From NCBI GenBank assembly GCA_019634595.1, contig JAHCBC010000001.1, positions 558,001 to 622,000 of the forward strand: a stretch of DNA of 64,000 nt, in the 5' to 3' direction. This stretch comes from Akkermansiaceae bacterium. GTDB taxonomy: Bacteria; Verrucomicrobiota; Verrucomicrobiia; Verrucomicrobiales; Akkermansiaceae. The stretch's first letter is position 1. Each line of letters begins with the position of its first letter. Made by a program: the position numbers and the translations under genes. The notes beneath the pieces were generated by a model. That model saw nothing but the letters and a program-made list of their open reading frames with translations, made no database searches and had not been told where the DNA came from. Positions 53,156-61,708 of the stretch are shown piece after piece.

Positions 53156-55504
53156 ATGAAAATCCTCGTCGTTTGTTGCATGTGGTTGGGTGCGTTGCCT
53201 CTGGTACGCGGAGAGTTTGTGCCGGCGAACCTGCCGCCGGAGAAGTGGGCGGCGGAGTATGATGTGGTCATCGCCGGGGCAGGCACGGGCGGCTGCGGTG
53301 CGGCCATCCAGGCGGCGCGCATGGGCGCGAAGGTGCTCCTGCTGGATGAGACGGACTACATCGGCGGGCAGATGAATGCCGCCGCGGTCACCTCCATGGA
53401 CGAGGGCGGCACCAGCGTGCGGGAGCGCGGGCTTTACAAGGAACTGGTCGAGCGGATCGAGGAACACTACGGGAAAAAAGGCATCAACCCGGAGACCGCC
53501 TATTGGTGGGGCCACATCGGCGTGGAGCCGCGGGTGGGCCGGGAGATCCTGCACAAGATGCTGGCGGACGCGAAGGTGGACCTAGCCCTGCGGGCGACCG
53601 TTGTCAAAGTGGCGAAGGACGGTGACCTCGTCACGGGCGCGGAGGTGGAAGTGGTGACTGAGAAGGGGAAGATCACCAAGGGGGTGAAGAGCAAATTCCT
53701 CGTCGATGCCACCGAATGGGGTGATGTCCTGCCATTGGCCGGCGCGCGCTACCGCACCGGAAACCTCACCAGCGACCAGCTCACCCCGGACAAGAAGCTG
53801 GAGGATATCCTCATCCAGGCCATCACCTGGACGGCGGTGGTGAAGCAATACCCCAACGGCGTGCCGGAGGAACTGAAGGTGAAAACCCGCCCGCCCGGCT
53901 ACACGGAGAAGCAGGAGGCATCATTCACCAGGACCCTCCGCAACGGCGATGACATGGGTGTGCCCCGCGAGAAGCAGTGGACCTGGCACAAATTCATCGG
54001 CTACCGCGGCATGCCGGACGGCACCCGGCCGCCGCAGCGCGTCATCACCCGCACGCACCTGAATTTCAACAACGACTACCACCCGACCACCGTGCGGGAA
54101 CTGGAGGATCCCGCCGCACGCAGGAAACTGGAGCGGAACGCCATCCTGAAGACCCTCCACCTCCTGCACTACATCCAGAACAACCTCGGGAAGAGCGACT
54201 GGGCGGTGGCGGATGACGAGGGGTATGACACGCCCTACAACCTCGCCAAGCTGGACGAGTGGCTGAAGGAAAACCCGGATCTGGAACCCTACCGGCCGGT
54301 CCTGAAACACTTCCCGGTCATGGCCTATGCGCGGGAAAGCCGCCGCATGATCGGCGAATACACGCTGAAGGCCCGCGACATCGAGCGGGAAAAGGGAACG
54401 CCGGTCCTGTTCCCGGACTCCATCGCCGTGGGCGACTATGCGGTGGACCTGCATGGCTCGATGCAGCCGAAGTACATGGAGTTGGAGCTGGACCGTGCGG
54501 AGGACATTCCGGATCATGCCAATGGCAAATGGATCACCGGTCCGTTCGCCATTCCCTACCGCAGCCTCATTCCGGAGAAGCTGGACGGCTTCCTGGCGGC
54601 GGAGAAGAACTTCTCGCAGTCGAAGCTGGGCAACGGCGCCACCCGCCTGCAGCCGCACACGCTCCTCATTGGCCAAGCCGTCGGTGCGACCGCCGTCCTT
54701 TCCGTGAAGCACGATGTGCAGCCTCGGAAACTGGATGCCGCAGTGGTGCAGGGCGCGTTGCTGGACGCCGGCGATATCCTTTTCTACCCGCCCGTGACGG
54801 ACATCCACGCCGGAAACCCTGAATGGAACGCGGTGCAACTGACCGGAACGCACGGCATGCTCCTGCCGGTGAAGGGCATCTTCGGGCCGAAGCAACCGGT
54901 CAGCGCGGCCCAGTACTCCGTAATCCATGAAAAGCTCACCGGCACCGCGAAGCCCGGCCTGCCGGATGGTGTCAGCCGCGGGGGCTTCGCCGCCTTTCTG
55001 AAGGACGCCGGTGCCAAGGTCTCCGTGAACGTCGCTTTCGATGGATCGGATGAGGAGAAATCGTCCGCCATCACCCGCTCGGAAGCCGCTCAGGTCATCG
55101 CGGAGTTCATCCGCTTGCGCGGCCTCGCCGCGACCACCGGCCAATCCCAATCCCTCGGCTGGATGAAGCTCCGTCCATCATCCGATGCCAGCCCGAACAT
55201 CAGCCCGCTGCTGCGCAAGGTGGTGAAACGCCTGCTGGATGCGGGCATCATCACGATGGGGGACTACTGGCTGGAGAACGCCAACGAAACCAGCAGGTGC
55301 GATGGCGGGAAAGTCGCCATCGTCATGAAAAAGGCCGCCGCGAAAATTGCCCCCGGTGACAACCGCGAACCCGCGGACATCCTGGCGGAAAATGGTGTCA
55401 TCTCCACCGCCTCCTACTGGAAGACGCACGCGAAGGAAGGTGCCTTCTGTGCGGGGATGAATGTGCGGGCGCTCCTTCGCGGCATCGACCGGAAGCTCCC
55501 CTGA
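53156..55504 (+). CDS. Exported FAD-dependent oxidoreductase
   Basis: The 782-residue protein starts MKILVVCCMWLGALPLVRG, a signal peptide. The FAD motif VVIAGAGTGGCGAAIQAARMGAKVLLLDET begins near residue 36. YIGGQMNAAAV and the long middle (RVITRTHLNFNNDYHP) resemble the FAD_oxidored family (PF12831), often linked to carbohydrate catabolism. FAD-domain residues recur in EKNFSQSKLGNGATRLQPHTLLIGQAVGATAV. The last about 180 residues hold two similar helical modules that I do not recognise. The start ATG is 53156. The partner and substrate are unknown. Confidence 0.88.
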   Translation: MKILVVCCMWLGALPLVRGEFVPANLPPEKWAAEYDVVIAGAGTGGCGAAIQAARMGAKVLLLDETDYIGGQMNAAAVTSMDEGGTSVRERGLYKELVERIEEHYGKKGINPETAYWWGHIGVEPRVGREILHKMLADAKVDLALRATVVKVAKDGDLVTGAEVEVVTEKGKITKGVKSKFLVDATEWGDVLPLAGARYRTGNLTSDQLTPDKKLEDILIQAITWTAVVKQYPNGVPEELKVKTRPPGYTEKQEASFTRTLRNGDDMGVPREKQWTWHKFIGYRGMPDGTRPPQRVITRTHLNFNNDYHPTTVRELEDPAARRKLERNAILKTLHLLHYIQNNLGKSDWAVADDEGYDTPYNLAKLDEWLKENPDLEPYRPVLKHFPVMAYARESRRMIGEYTLKARDIEREKGTPVLFPDSIAVGDYAVDLHGSMQPKYMELELDRAEDIPDHANGKWITGPFAIPYRSLIPEKLDGFLAAEKNFSQSKLGNGATRLQPHTLLIGQAVGATAVLSVKHDVQPRKLDAAVVQGALLDAGDILFYPPVTDIHAGNPEWNAVQLTGTHGMLLPVKGIFGPKQPVSAAQYSVIHEKLTGTAKPGLPDGVSRGGFAAFLKDAGAKVSVNVAFDGSDEEKSSAITRSEAAQVIAEFIRLRGLAATTGQSQSLGWMKLRPSSDASPNISPLLRKVVKRLLDAGIITMGDYWLENANETSRCDGGKVAIVMKKAAAKIAPGDNREPADILAENGVISTASYWKTHAKEGAFCAGMNVRALLRGIDRKLP

Positions 55505-55520
55505 GAAAGGTTGATGGAAC

Positions 55521-55592
55521 GGAGCGCGGACTTCAGTCCGCTTGGCTTCGCAAAGATCGGATTTTGTGGATGCGGACTGAAGTCCGCGCTCC
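55521..55592. repeat. Palindromic element A, copy 2
   Basis: Arms at 55521-55550 (including TTGGCTTCG) and 55572-55592 are inverted copies separated by 21 bases. This is the compact version of the element at 44450-44598. It lies between convergent genes. Confidence 0.85.
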
Positions 55593-55617
55593 ATCCAACC
55601 TGCAACGTCCACCAAGT

Positions 55618-56664
55618 CTACACCGGCACCTTCGCCCGGATCTTCGCCGCGACGTCATGGAACGCGGCGGAGACCTTGCTCTGTTCCGGGGACACCAGCG
55701 CCACCGGGGCACCGGAGTCGCCGCGCTCGCGGGTTTCGATGTCGATGGGGATCTGTCCCAGCACCTGCACGTTCATGACGGCAGCCTCGCGGATGCCGCC
55801 TTCCTTGCCGAAGAGGTAATACTTCTTCCCGTCGTCCGCCTCGAACCAGGCCATATTCTCGACCAGTCCGAGGATGGGCACGTTCACCTTCGCGAACATG
55901 GTCACCGCCTTGCGCGCGTCGATGAGCGCGACTTCCTGCGGCGTGGTCACGATGAGCGTGCCATCCACGGAAACCGTCTGCACGATGGTGAGCTGGATGT
56001 CGCCCGTGCCGGGTGGCAGGTCCAGCACCAGGTAGTCCAGTTCCCCCCATGCCACCTGGCGGAGGAACTGCTGGGTGTAGCGCGTCGCCATCGGTCCGCG
56101 GACGATGACCGGTGAGCGGTCCTCCAGCAGGAAGCCCATCGACATCAGCTTCAGGCCGTGGGCCTCCACCGGGATGATCTCGTCCTGCTCATTCGCCATC
56201 GGCCGTTCGGCGGTGCCGAACATCTGGGCCACGGACGGTCCGTAGAGATCGCAGTCGCACAGGCCCACCTTCGCGCCGGTGGCGGCGAGGGCCACGGCCA
56301 GGTTGGCGGCGACGGTGGATTTCCCCACGCCCCCTTTGCCGGAGGCCACGGCGATGATCTTTTTCACCCCTGGGATGGAGGATTTGCCAACACTGCCACC
56401 CGCTCCGGCCCCCGCGGCGGGGGCGTCCTTCACGTCGATGTCCACTTTCACGGCACCGACGTCCGGCACCTGATCCAGCACGGCGTGCGTGTCCCGGAAG
56501 ATCTGCTCCGGGATCTTCGGATCGCGGGTGGCGACCTCGATCTTCACCGTCACCTGGCCGGGTTCGACTTTCACGTCCTTCACCAGTCCGAAGGAAACAA
56601 TGTCACGGGAGAAACCAGGGTAGCGCACCTGGCGGAGCGCCTCGCGGATGAAATCAGGAGTCAT
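55618..56664 (-). CDS. mrp: Mrp/ApbC family P-loop ATPase (Fe-S carrier)
   Basis: The 348-residue protein has an N-terminal DUF59/MIP18 domain (about residues 1-80). The deviant Walker A motif is ASGKGGVGKST (about residues 107-117), and further family motifs are CDCDLYGPSVAQMFG and DYLVLDLPPGTGDIQLT. The usual ApbC C-x2-C is absent: the segment reads VENMAWFEADDGKKYYLFGKEGG. It therefore belongs to the cysteine-poor type seen in other lineages. I chose ATG 56664, the last one before the DUF59 domain; earlier frame residues are antisense. It probably delivers Fe-S clusters, but without CxxC this is uncertain. Confidence 0.9.
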   Translation of the reverse strand: MTPDFIREALRQVRYPGFSRDIVSFGLVKDVKVEPGQVTVKIEVATRDPKIPEQIFRDTHAVLDQVPDVGAVKVDIDVKDAPAAGAGAGGSVGKSSIPGVKKIIAVASGKGGVGKSTVAANLAVALAATGAKVGLCDCDLYGPSVAQMFGTAERPMANEQDEIIPVEAHGLKLMSMGFLLEDRSPVIVRGPMATRYTQQFLRQVAWGELDYLVLDLPPGTGDIQLTIVQTVSVDGTLIVTTPQEVALIDARKAVTMFAKVNVPILGLVENMAWFEADDGKKYYLFGKEGGIREAAVMNVQVLGQIPIDIETRERGDSGAPVALVSPEQSKVSAAFHDVAAKIRAKVPV

Positions 56665-56814
56665 GGGGCGGGGGGATTGTTGCCCAACTGGGGGAGGGTG
56701 CAACCCTTCACGCACATTTTCCGGAAATCGGGGATTTTTCGGAAAAATCGGCCTAACGTGTCCTGAATCTTCAGTCCCGTCCGTCGATCCATTGAAACCC
56801 CAACCGACCGAACC

Positions 56815-57369
56815 ATGAAAATCCGGATCCTCAAACTCGCCATCTGTGCCGCCCTGTGTGGCGTCACCACCCTCTCCGCACAGGAAATGCCGGAGATGCC
56901 CAAGCCGCTGAAGGAACATGAGTGGCTCAAGAAATTCGCGGGGGAGTGGACCACCACTTCCGAGATGAAGATGCCCACCGGAGAGACTGTGAAGAGCACC
57001 GGGACGGAGAAAGCCGAGATGCTGGGAGGCTTCTGGGTCATCTCGAAAGGCTCCGGCGAGCTGATGGGCATGCAGATGCACTACGCCATGACGCTGGGCT
57101 ATGACCCGGGGAAGAAAAAGTATGTCGGCACCATGATCGACTCCATGATGGGGAAGATGTGGCAGTATGAGGGCAGCCTGGATGAGTCCGGGAAGATCCT
57201 CACGCTGGAGACCTCCGGCCCATGCCCCATGCGTGGTGGCGTGATGAGTGACTTCCAGGACATCACGGAGTTCAAGGAAGATGGCGTCCGCACCTTCACC
57301 AGCCGCTTCAAGGACGAGAAGGGGGAGTGGGTCACCATTTTCAAGGGTGAGGCGAAGAAAAATCCCTGA
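56815..57369 (+). CDS. Exported DUF1579 family protein
   Basis: The 184-residue protein has a signal peptide ending near LSA-QE. The core reads EHEWLKKFAGEWTTTSEMKMPTGE ... GGFWVISKGSGELMGMQMHYAMTLGYDPGKKKYVGTMIDSMM, the DUF1579 lipocalin-like beta-barrel pattern. It is the first of four co-directional genes whose later members (DUF899, YciI, PNPOx-like) are typical small stress or detoxification proteins. The function is unknown. Confidence 0.85.
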   Translation: MKIRILKLAICAALCGVTTLSAQEMPEMPKPLKEHEWLKKFAGEWTTTSEMKMPTGETVKSTGTEKAEMLGGFWVISKGSGELMGMQMHYAMTLGYDPGKKKYVGTMIDSMMGKMWQYEGSLDESGKILTLETSGPCPMRGGVMSDFQDITEFKEDGVRTFTSRFKDEKGEWVTIFKGEAKKNP

Positions 57370-57413
57370 CGGAGCCACACCAGCCTGCCAGCAATATCCA
57401 TCATACCACTGCC

Positions 57414-58145
57414 ATGAACCCACAAAGCGGACACAGGGTGGCCAGCCGCGCCGAATGGCTGGAGGCCCGGAAGGCACTCCTGGCCAAGGAAAAGGAACTC
57501 ACCCGTCAGCGTGACCGGCTGAAGGAGGAGCTGCGCGCTCTGCCGTGGGTGAAGGTGGAGAAGGAATATGTTTTCGATGGCCCATCCGGGAAGATTTCGC
57601 TGGCGGAACTTTTCGGAGGGAGGTCCCAGCTCATCGTCTATCACTTCATGTTCGATCCCTCATGGGAGGAGGGCTGCACGGGCTGTTCCTTCATCAGCGA
57701 CCATGTGGATGGCGCGAGGCTCCATTTCGAGAACCGGGACGTTTCCTACGTGGCGGTTTCCCGCGCGCCGCTGGCAAAGCTGGAGGCGTTCAGGGAGCGG
57801 ATGGGGTGGGAATTCCCTTGGGTGTCGTCGGGAAACACGGATTTCAACTATGACTACGACGCCTCATGCACGGCGGAGCAGATCGCGGAGGGAAAGGCCT
57901 CCTACAACTTCGCCCCGACGGACGAGCCGGGCGAACATCACGGGGTCAGTGTGTTTGTGAAGGACGGGGACGGCACCATCTATCACACCTACTCCTCCTA
58001 TGCCCGCGGGCTGGAGGAGACGCTGGGAGGCTTCATCTGGATGGACATCACCCCGAAGGGAAGGAACGAAGATGGGACCATGAACTGGATCCGCCATCAT
58101 GATCGCTACGATGAGGGCACGAAAAAGACCTGCGGCTGCCATTGA
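57414..58145 (+). CDS. DUF899 thioredoxin-like protein
   Basis: The 243-residue protein contains a predicted thioredoxin fold of the DUF899 family: RSQLIVYHFMFDPSWEEGCTGCSF (with C-x2-C), DVSYVAVSRAPLAKLEAFRERMGW and FVKDGDGTIYHTYSSYARGLE. It ends KTCGCH. The N-terminal helix is charged. Its family is often near YciI and other cofactor-free proteins. The role is probably redox but unproven. It follows the DUF1579 gene by 44 bases. Confidence 0.9.
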   Translation: MNPQSGHRVASRAEWLEARKALLAKEKELTRQRDRLKEELRALPWVKVEKEYVFDGPSGKISLAELFGGRSQLIVYHFMFDPSWEEGCTGCSFISDHVDGARLHFENRDVSYVAVSRAPLAKLEAFRERMGWEFPWVSSGNTDFNYDYDASCTAEQIAEGKASYNFAPTDEPGEHHGVSVFVKDGDGTIYHTYSSYARGLEETLGGFIWMDITPKGRNEDGTMNWIRHHDRYDEGTKKTCGCH

Positions 58146-58172
58146 CCACCAAAGCACCATCCCATCCGACAG

Positions 58173-58568
58173 ATGAACCACAACCACCAGAACGCCTATC
58201 TGCTCCTGTTCCGCGGCACCGACTGGCACCGGGGCCTGTCCATGGATGAGGTCCGCGACGTCATGTCCCGCTGGGAGGCGTGGTATGGCGGCGTGGTGGA
58301 GGCGGGAAACATGATCGCAGCCAGCCCTTTGGAAAATGAAGGCAAGCTGGTGTCCGGAAAGAACAAGGAGGTGGCGGATGGGCCCTTCGCCGAATCGAAG
58401 GAAACCGTCGGTGGCTTCTTCATGGTGAATGCCGGGTCCATGGAGGAGGCGGTGGAATTGGCGAAGGCGTGCCCGGCTCTGTCCTACGGCCTGACCGTCG
58501 AGGTGAGGCCTGCGGCGGATGTCTGCCCTTCTTCCCGTGCCGCCGGCGCGGAGCATGGCACCGCCTGA
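58173..58568 (+). CDS. YciI family protein
   Basis: The 131-residue protein has the YCII-related ferredoxin-like fold: YLLLFRGTDWHRGLSMDEVRDVMSRWEAW, DGPFAESKETVGGFFMVNAGSMEEAVELAKACPAL and YGLTVEVRPA. DGPFAE-KE--GG-- is the family signature. Members are related to DGPF-domain and sigma-factor-linked proteins, and their reactions are unknown. It lies between DUF899 and a PNPOx-like gene. Confidence 0.9.
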   Translation: MNHNHQNAYLLLFRGTDWHRGLSMDEVRDVMSRWEAWYGGVVEAGNMIAASPLENEGKLVSGKNKEVADGPFAESKETVGGFFMVNAGSMEEAVELAKACPALSYGLTVEVRPAADVCPSSRAAGAEHGTA

Positions 58569-58623
58569 GAAATCGCGGGGATCTTCCGTTTGATCATCCC
58601 ACATTCACGGGGGATGGTGTCAG

Positions 58624-59130
58624 ATGGATAAAACCGAAAATCTCGTATCGGAGGAAGCGGTGTTGAAGCTCCGCGACCTGACCACCCACTGTCCGACCTG
58701 CATGTTCGGCACGGACCTCACCGCCACGCCCATGCATGTGTGCCCCATGCACACCCAGCAGGTGGACGACGCCGGCAGCCTCTGGTTTTTCAGCGGACTG
58801 GACAGCGAGCACGTGGGCCACATCCGCACCGGATCCCAGGTGCAGCTCATCTACAGCAATCCCTCGAAATATGAATTCCTCACCGTCTTCGGCGATGCCG
58901 AGATCGTGGATGATCCCGCGAAGGTCGAAGAACTCTGGAAACCGCTGGTGAAGGCGTGGTTCCCGGAGGGAAAGGAGGACCCGAACCTCACCCTGATCCG
59001 CGTCGATCCGCTGAAGGCCCACTACTGGGACACGAAGGACGGGAAACTCGTCGTCCTGGCAAAGATCCTCGTCGGAGCCGTGACGGGAAAGGTCGAGGAC
59101 GGGGGTGTGCAGGGTGACCTGCGGGTCTAG
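58624..59130 (+). CDS. Pyridoxamine 5'-phosphate oxidase-like protein (general stress type)
   Basis: The 168-residue protein has the split-barrel FMN-binding fold of general stress protein 26: TPMHVCPMHTQQVDDAGSLWFFSGLDSEHVGHIRTGSQVQLIYSNPSKYEFLTVFGDAEIVDD. The end (LTLIRVDPLKAHYWDTKDGKL) is family-like. It likely binds FMN or a related flavin in the cytoplasm. The physiological reaction is unknown. It closes the DUF1579-DUF899-YciI-PNPOx run. Confidence 0.88.
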   Translation: MDKTENLVSEEAVLKLRDLTTHCPTCMFGTDLTATPMHVCPMHTQQVDDAGSLWFFSGLDSEHVGHIRTGSQVQLIYSNPSKYEFLTVFGDAEIVDDPAKVEELWKPLVKAWFPEGKEDPNLTLIRVDPLKAHYWDTKDGKLVVLAKILVGAVTGKVEDGGVQGDLRV

Positions 59131-59156
59131 CACCCGGGCTTGACCGTCTCCGGGGG

Positions 59157-60143
59157 ATGAAAGCATGCTCCCGGCGCATGAGAATTTTGACGGGACTGCA
59201 GCCGAGCGGAAAGCTCCATGTCGGGAATTATTTCGGCGCCATGGAGCCTGCGGTGCGTCTGCAGGATGAAGGGGAGACATTCTATTTCATCGCGGACTAC
59301 CACGCGATGACCTCCACGCAGAATGCGGAGGAACTGCGGAAAAATGTCCGGGAGCTGGCCATCGACTTCCTGGCCTGCGGGCTGGATCCGGAGCGCGCGG
59401 TGTTTTTCCGCCAGAGCGCGGTGCCGGAGGTGAATGAACTCGCCTGGCTGCTCTCCACCGTCTCTCCCATGAGCCTGCTGGAGAAGTGCCACTCCTACAA
59501 AGACAAGATCGCCAACGGCATCCACCCGAACCACGCCCTCTTCGCCTATCCGGTGCTGATGGCGGCGGACATCCTCCTTTACGACTCCAACCGCGTGCCG
59601 GTCGGCAAGGACCAGAAGCAGCACCTGGAGGTCACCCGCGACCTCGTCGGCAAGTTCAACGAAGTCTATGGCGAAGGCATCCTCACCCTGCCGGAACCCA
59701 TCATCCGGGAGGAAACGGGCGTCATCCTGGGCCTGGACGGACGGAAGATGAGCAAGAGCTACGGCAACACGCTGCCGATCTTCGGCGAGGAAAAGCCGAC
59801 CAAGAAGCTCATCATGCGCATCGTCACGGATTCGACCCCGGTCGAGGAGCCGAAGCCCACGGAGAACTCCACCATCCTCGCCCTCTACAAGCTTTTCGCC
59901 AGTGAGGCGGACTATGCCACCATGGTGGCGGATCATGAGAAGGGCGGCTGCGGCTACGGCGACCTCAAGAAACGGCTGGCGGAGGCGTATTGGGACTACT
60001 TCGCGCCGATGCGCGCCCGCCGTGAAGAGATCGTCGCAGATCCGGACTACGTGGACGGCGTGCTGGCCAAAGGTGCGGACCGTGCCCGCCAGGAGGCGGC
60101 CAAGGTTCTCGCCCGGGTCCGTGCGGCCACCGGCTTGCGCTGA
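59157..60143 (+). CDS. trpS: Tryptophanyl-tRNA synthetase
   Basis: This class I enzyme charges tRNA-Trp. The HIGH-like motif is GLQPSGKLHVGNYFGAM, and the KMSKS motif is LDGRKMSKSYGN. FIADYHAMT, AYPVLMAADILLYDSNRVPVGKDQKQHLEVTRDL match the family. The family start fits either 59157 (MKACSRRMRIL) or the internal ATG at 59178 (MRILTGLQPSG), and the latter is the better match. It is complete at 321-328 residues. It opens a co-directional run ending at 63884. Confidence 0.95.
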   Translation: MKACSRRMRILTGLQPSGKLHVGNYFGAMEPAVRLQDEGETFYFIADYHAMTSTQNAEELRKNVRELAIDFLACGLDPERAVFFRQSAVPEVNELAWLLSTVSPMSLLEKCHSYKDKIANGIHPNHALFAYPVLMAADILLYDSNRVPVGKDQKQHLEVTRDLVGKFNEVYGEGILTLPEPIIREETGVILGLDGRKMSKSYGNTLPIFGEEKPTKKLIMRIVTDSTPVEEPKPTENSTILALYKLFASEADYATMVADHEKGGCGYGDLKKRLAEAYWDYFAPMRARREEIVADPDYVDGVLAKGADRARQEAAKVLARVRAATGLR

Positions 60144-60171
60144 GCCGCCTTGGGGTTAGATTTCCCGGGCT

Positions 60172-60708
60172 ATGCCCAAACATGTCCTTTGTGTCATCAC
60201 GGATGGTTTCGAGGAGATCGAGACCATCACTCCTGTCGATCTGCTGCGCCGCGCGGAGATCCAGGTGACCATCGCCTCCCTCCAGGCCGGCCCCGTCACC
60301 GGGCGCTGTGGCGTGAGGCTCGTCCCGGACGTCGCCCTGGAGGAGGTGAAGCCGGAGGCCTACGACCTGCTTTTCCTGCCCGGTGGCCCCGGGGTGGGGG
60401 AGATCCGCAGGGACGGACGTGCCGCCTCACTGGCGAAGGAATTCCATGAGGACGGGAAAAAGATCGCCGCCATCTGTGCCGCGCCGCTGATCCTGCATGA
60501 CGCCGGCCTGTTGGATGGCCGCCGCTTCACCTCCCATTCCAGCACCTGGGAGGAACTGCCGGACGCTGAGGATGAGCGCGTCGTGGAGGATGGCCTGCTG
60601 ATCACCTCCCGTGGAGCGGGAACGGCCCTGGATTTCGGCTTCGCATTGGTCGAATACCTGGCTGGTGAAGCCGCCGTTGACGAGGTTTCGGAGGCCATCA
60701 TGGCCTGA
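60172..60708 (+). CDS. DJ-1/PfpI family protein
   Basis: The 178-residue protein matches DJ-1: MPKHVLCVITDGFEEIETITPVDLLRRA (with the conserved Glu), LLFLPGGPGVGEI, AAICAAPLILHDAGLL (nucleophile-elbow Cys near residue 104) and SRGAGTALDFGFALVEYLAG. It resembles the DJ-1/YajL subgroup with a redox-sensitive cysteine. It is likely cytoplasmic and stress related, perhaps a glyoxalase or deglycase, a contested activity. It starts 28 bases after trpS. Confidence 0.92.
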   Translation: MPKHVLCVITDGFEEIETITPVDLLRRAEIQVTIASLQAGPVTGRCGVRLVPDVALEEVKPEAYDLLFLPGGPGVGEIRRDGRAASLAKEFHEDGKKIAAICAAPLILHDAGLLDGRRFTSHSSTWEELPDAEDERVVEDGLLITSRGAGTALDFGFALVEYLAGEAAVDEVSEAIMA

Positions 60709-60761
60709 TTCCCCAATGATCTCTTGCCTTCCCGGCCCGGCTCGGGGATGGTCCGCCCGCT

Positions 60762-61661
60762 GTGACATCGGAACTTCCGAAGAAGCCTTGGTGGCTTTTC
60801 CCGAACCTGCTGAGCCTGGACGCTCCGCTGGTGGCGGTGGCGTGGCTGGCCGTGTTCGCCAAGACATGGCGTCTGGTCTATCACCCGTGGGAGGCCTACG
60901 TCGCCCTCGGGCTGGTGGTATGGATCATCTATGTGGTGGACCGCCTGATCGACGCCTCATTGAGGAAAGACACCCCGGAGCGGTGTGAACCACGGCATCT
61001 TTTCCACTGGAAGTACCGGAAGGCATTCGCCGCATCCGCCGGTTTGGCGGGGGTTGCCGCGCTGTTCCTGGTCATCCGTTACATGCCGTATTCCATTTTC
61101 GGCTACCTGTTCGTGGCGGTGGTTCTCATCGGCGCTTTTTTCGGGCTTTCCCTGCTTTCCCAGCAGGATGCGAATGAAATCCCGTATATGAAGAACATCC
61201 TGGCGGGATTGACCTTCGCCTACGGGGTGGGGCTGTTGGCGAGCGTCTATAATCAGTCCGCGGACTTCTACCTGACCATGCGTTCCCGGGAGATGATCTG
61301 CTTCGCGGTGCTCTGCATCATGAACATCTCCGCCATCGATCTGTGGGAGCATGCGAATCGCAGCCAGGATACGGAGATCAAGGCGACGGACGAGCTGGCG
61401 CTGACCCTGCCGCTTGTGCTGCTGGGGCTGTCCGCCATCGTTTTCGCCTATCAGGCGAATCCCCATCCGGAGGATGTCGTGGACTATGGCCTGATCAGGC
61501 GCTCGTTTTTCTACTCCATCCTCACCGGCGCCGCCCTGCTCTATGTATTGAACCGCACGCGCAACCGCTTCCACATGGACACCCTGCGGGTCCTGGCGGA
61601 TGTGGCCCTGCTCATCCCGGTGCTGGTTTTCTTCGCATCCTCAAAAGAACCGCAGGGCTGA
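60762..61661 (+). CDS. UbiA-like integral membrane protein
   Basis: The 299-residue protein has about eight TM helices. Two acidic motifs suggest UbiA prenyltransferases: VVDRLIDASLRKD (first, near residue 60) and MNISAIDLWEHANRSQD (second, near residue 190), each like the D-x3-D metal/pyrophosphate sites. RHLFHWKYR is a loop signature. UbiA enzymes prenylate aromatic acceptors. Substrate and identity are not certain, because the classical N-D-x2-D-x-x-x-D is imperfect. The start codon is GTG 60762. Confidence 0.6.
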   Translation: MTSELPKKPWWLFPNLLSLDAPLVAVAWLAVFAKTWRLVYHPWEAYVALGLVVWIIYVVDRLIDASLRKDTPERCEPRHLFHWKYRKAFAASAGLAGVAALFLVIRYMPYSIFGYLFVAVVLIGAFFGLSLLSQQDANEIPYMKNILAGLTFAYGVGLLASVYNQSADFYLTMRSREMICFAVLCIMNISAIDLWEHANRSQDTEIKATDELALTLPLVLLGLSAIVFAYQANPHPEDVVDYGLIRRSFFYSILTGAALLYVLNRTRNRFHMDTLRVLADVALLIPVLVFFASSKEPQG

Positions 61662-61708
61662 TCCGTGCTTGCGGCGGTGGGACGGTCCATTTATTTTCCG
61701 TTCCCTTC

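Noticed and set aside
55618..57477. A 619-codon version of mrp starting at 57477
   Set aside because: The first 270 codons are antisense to the DUF1579 gene and lack family similarity. The ATG at 56664 starts the DUF59 domain.
61343..61708. N-terminal extension of adk to 61343
   Set aside because: It overlaps the UbiA-like gene in another frame. The P-loop begins shortly after ATG 61709.
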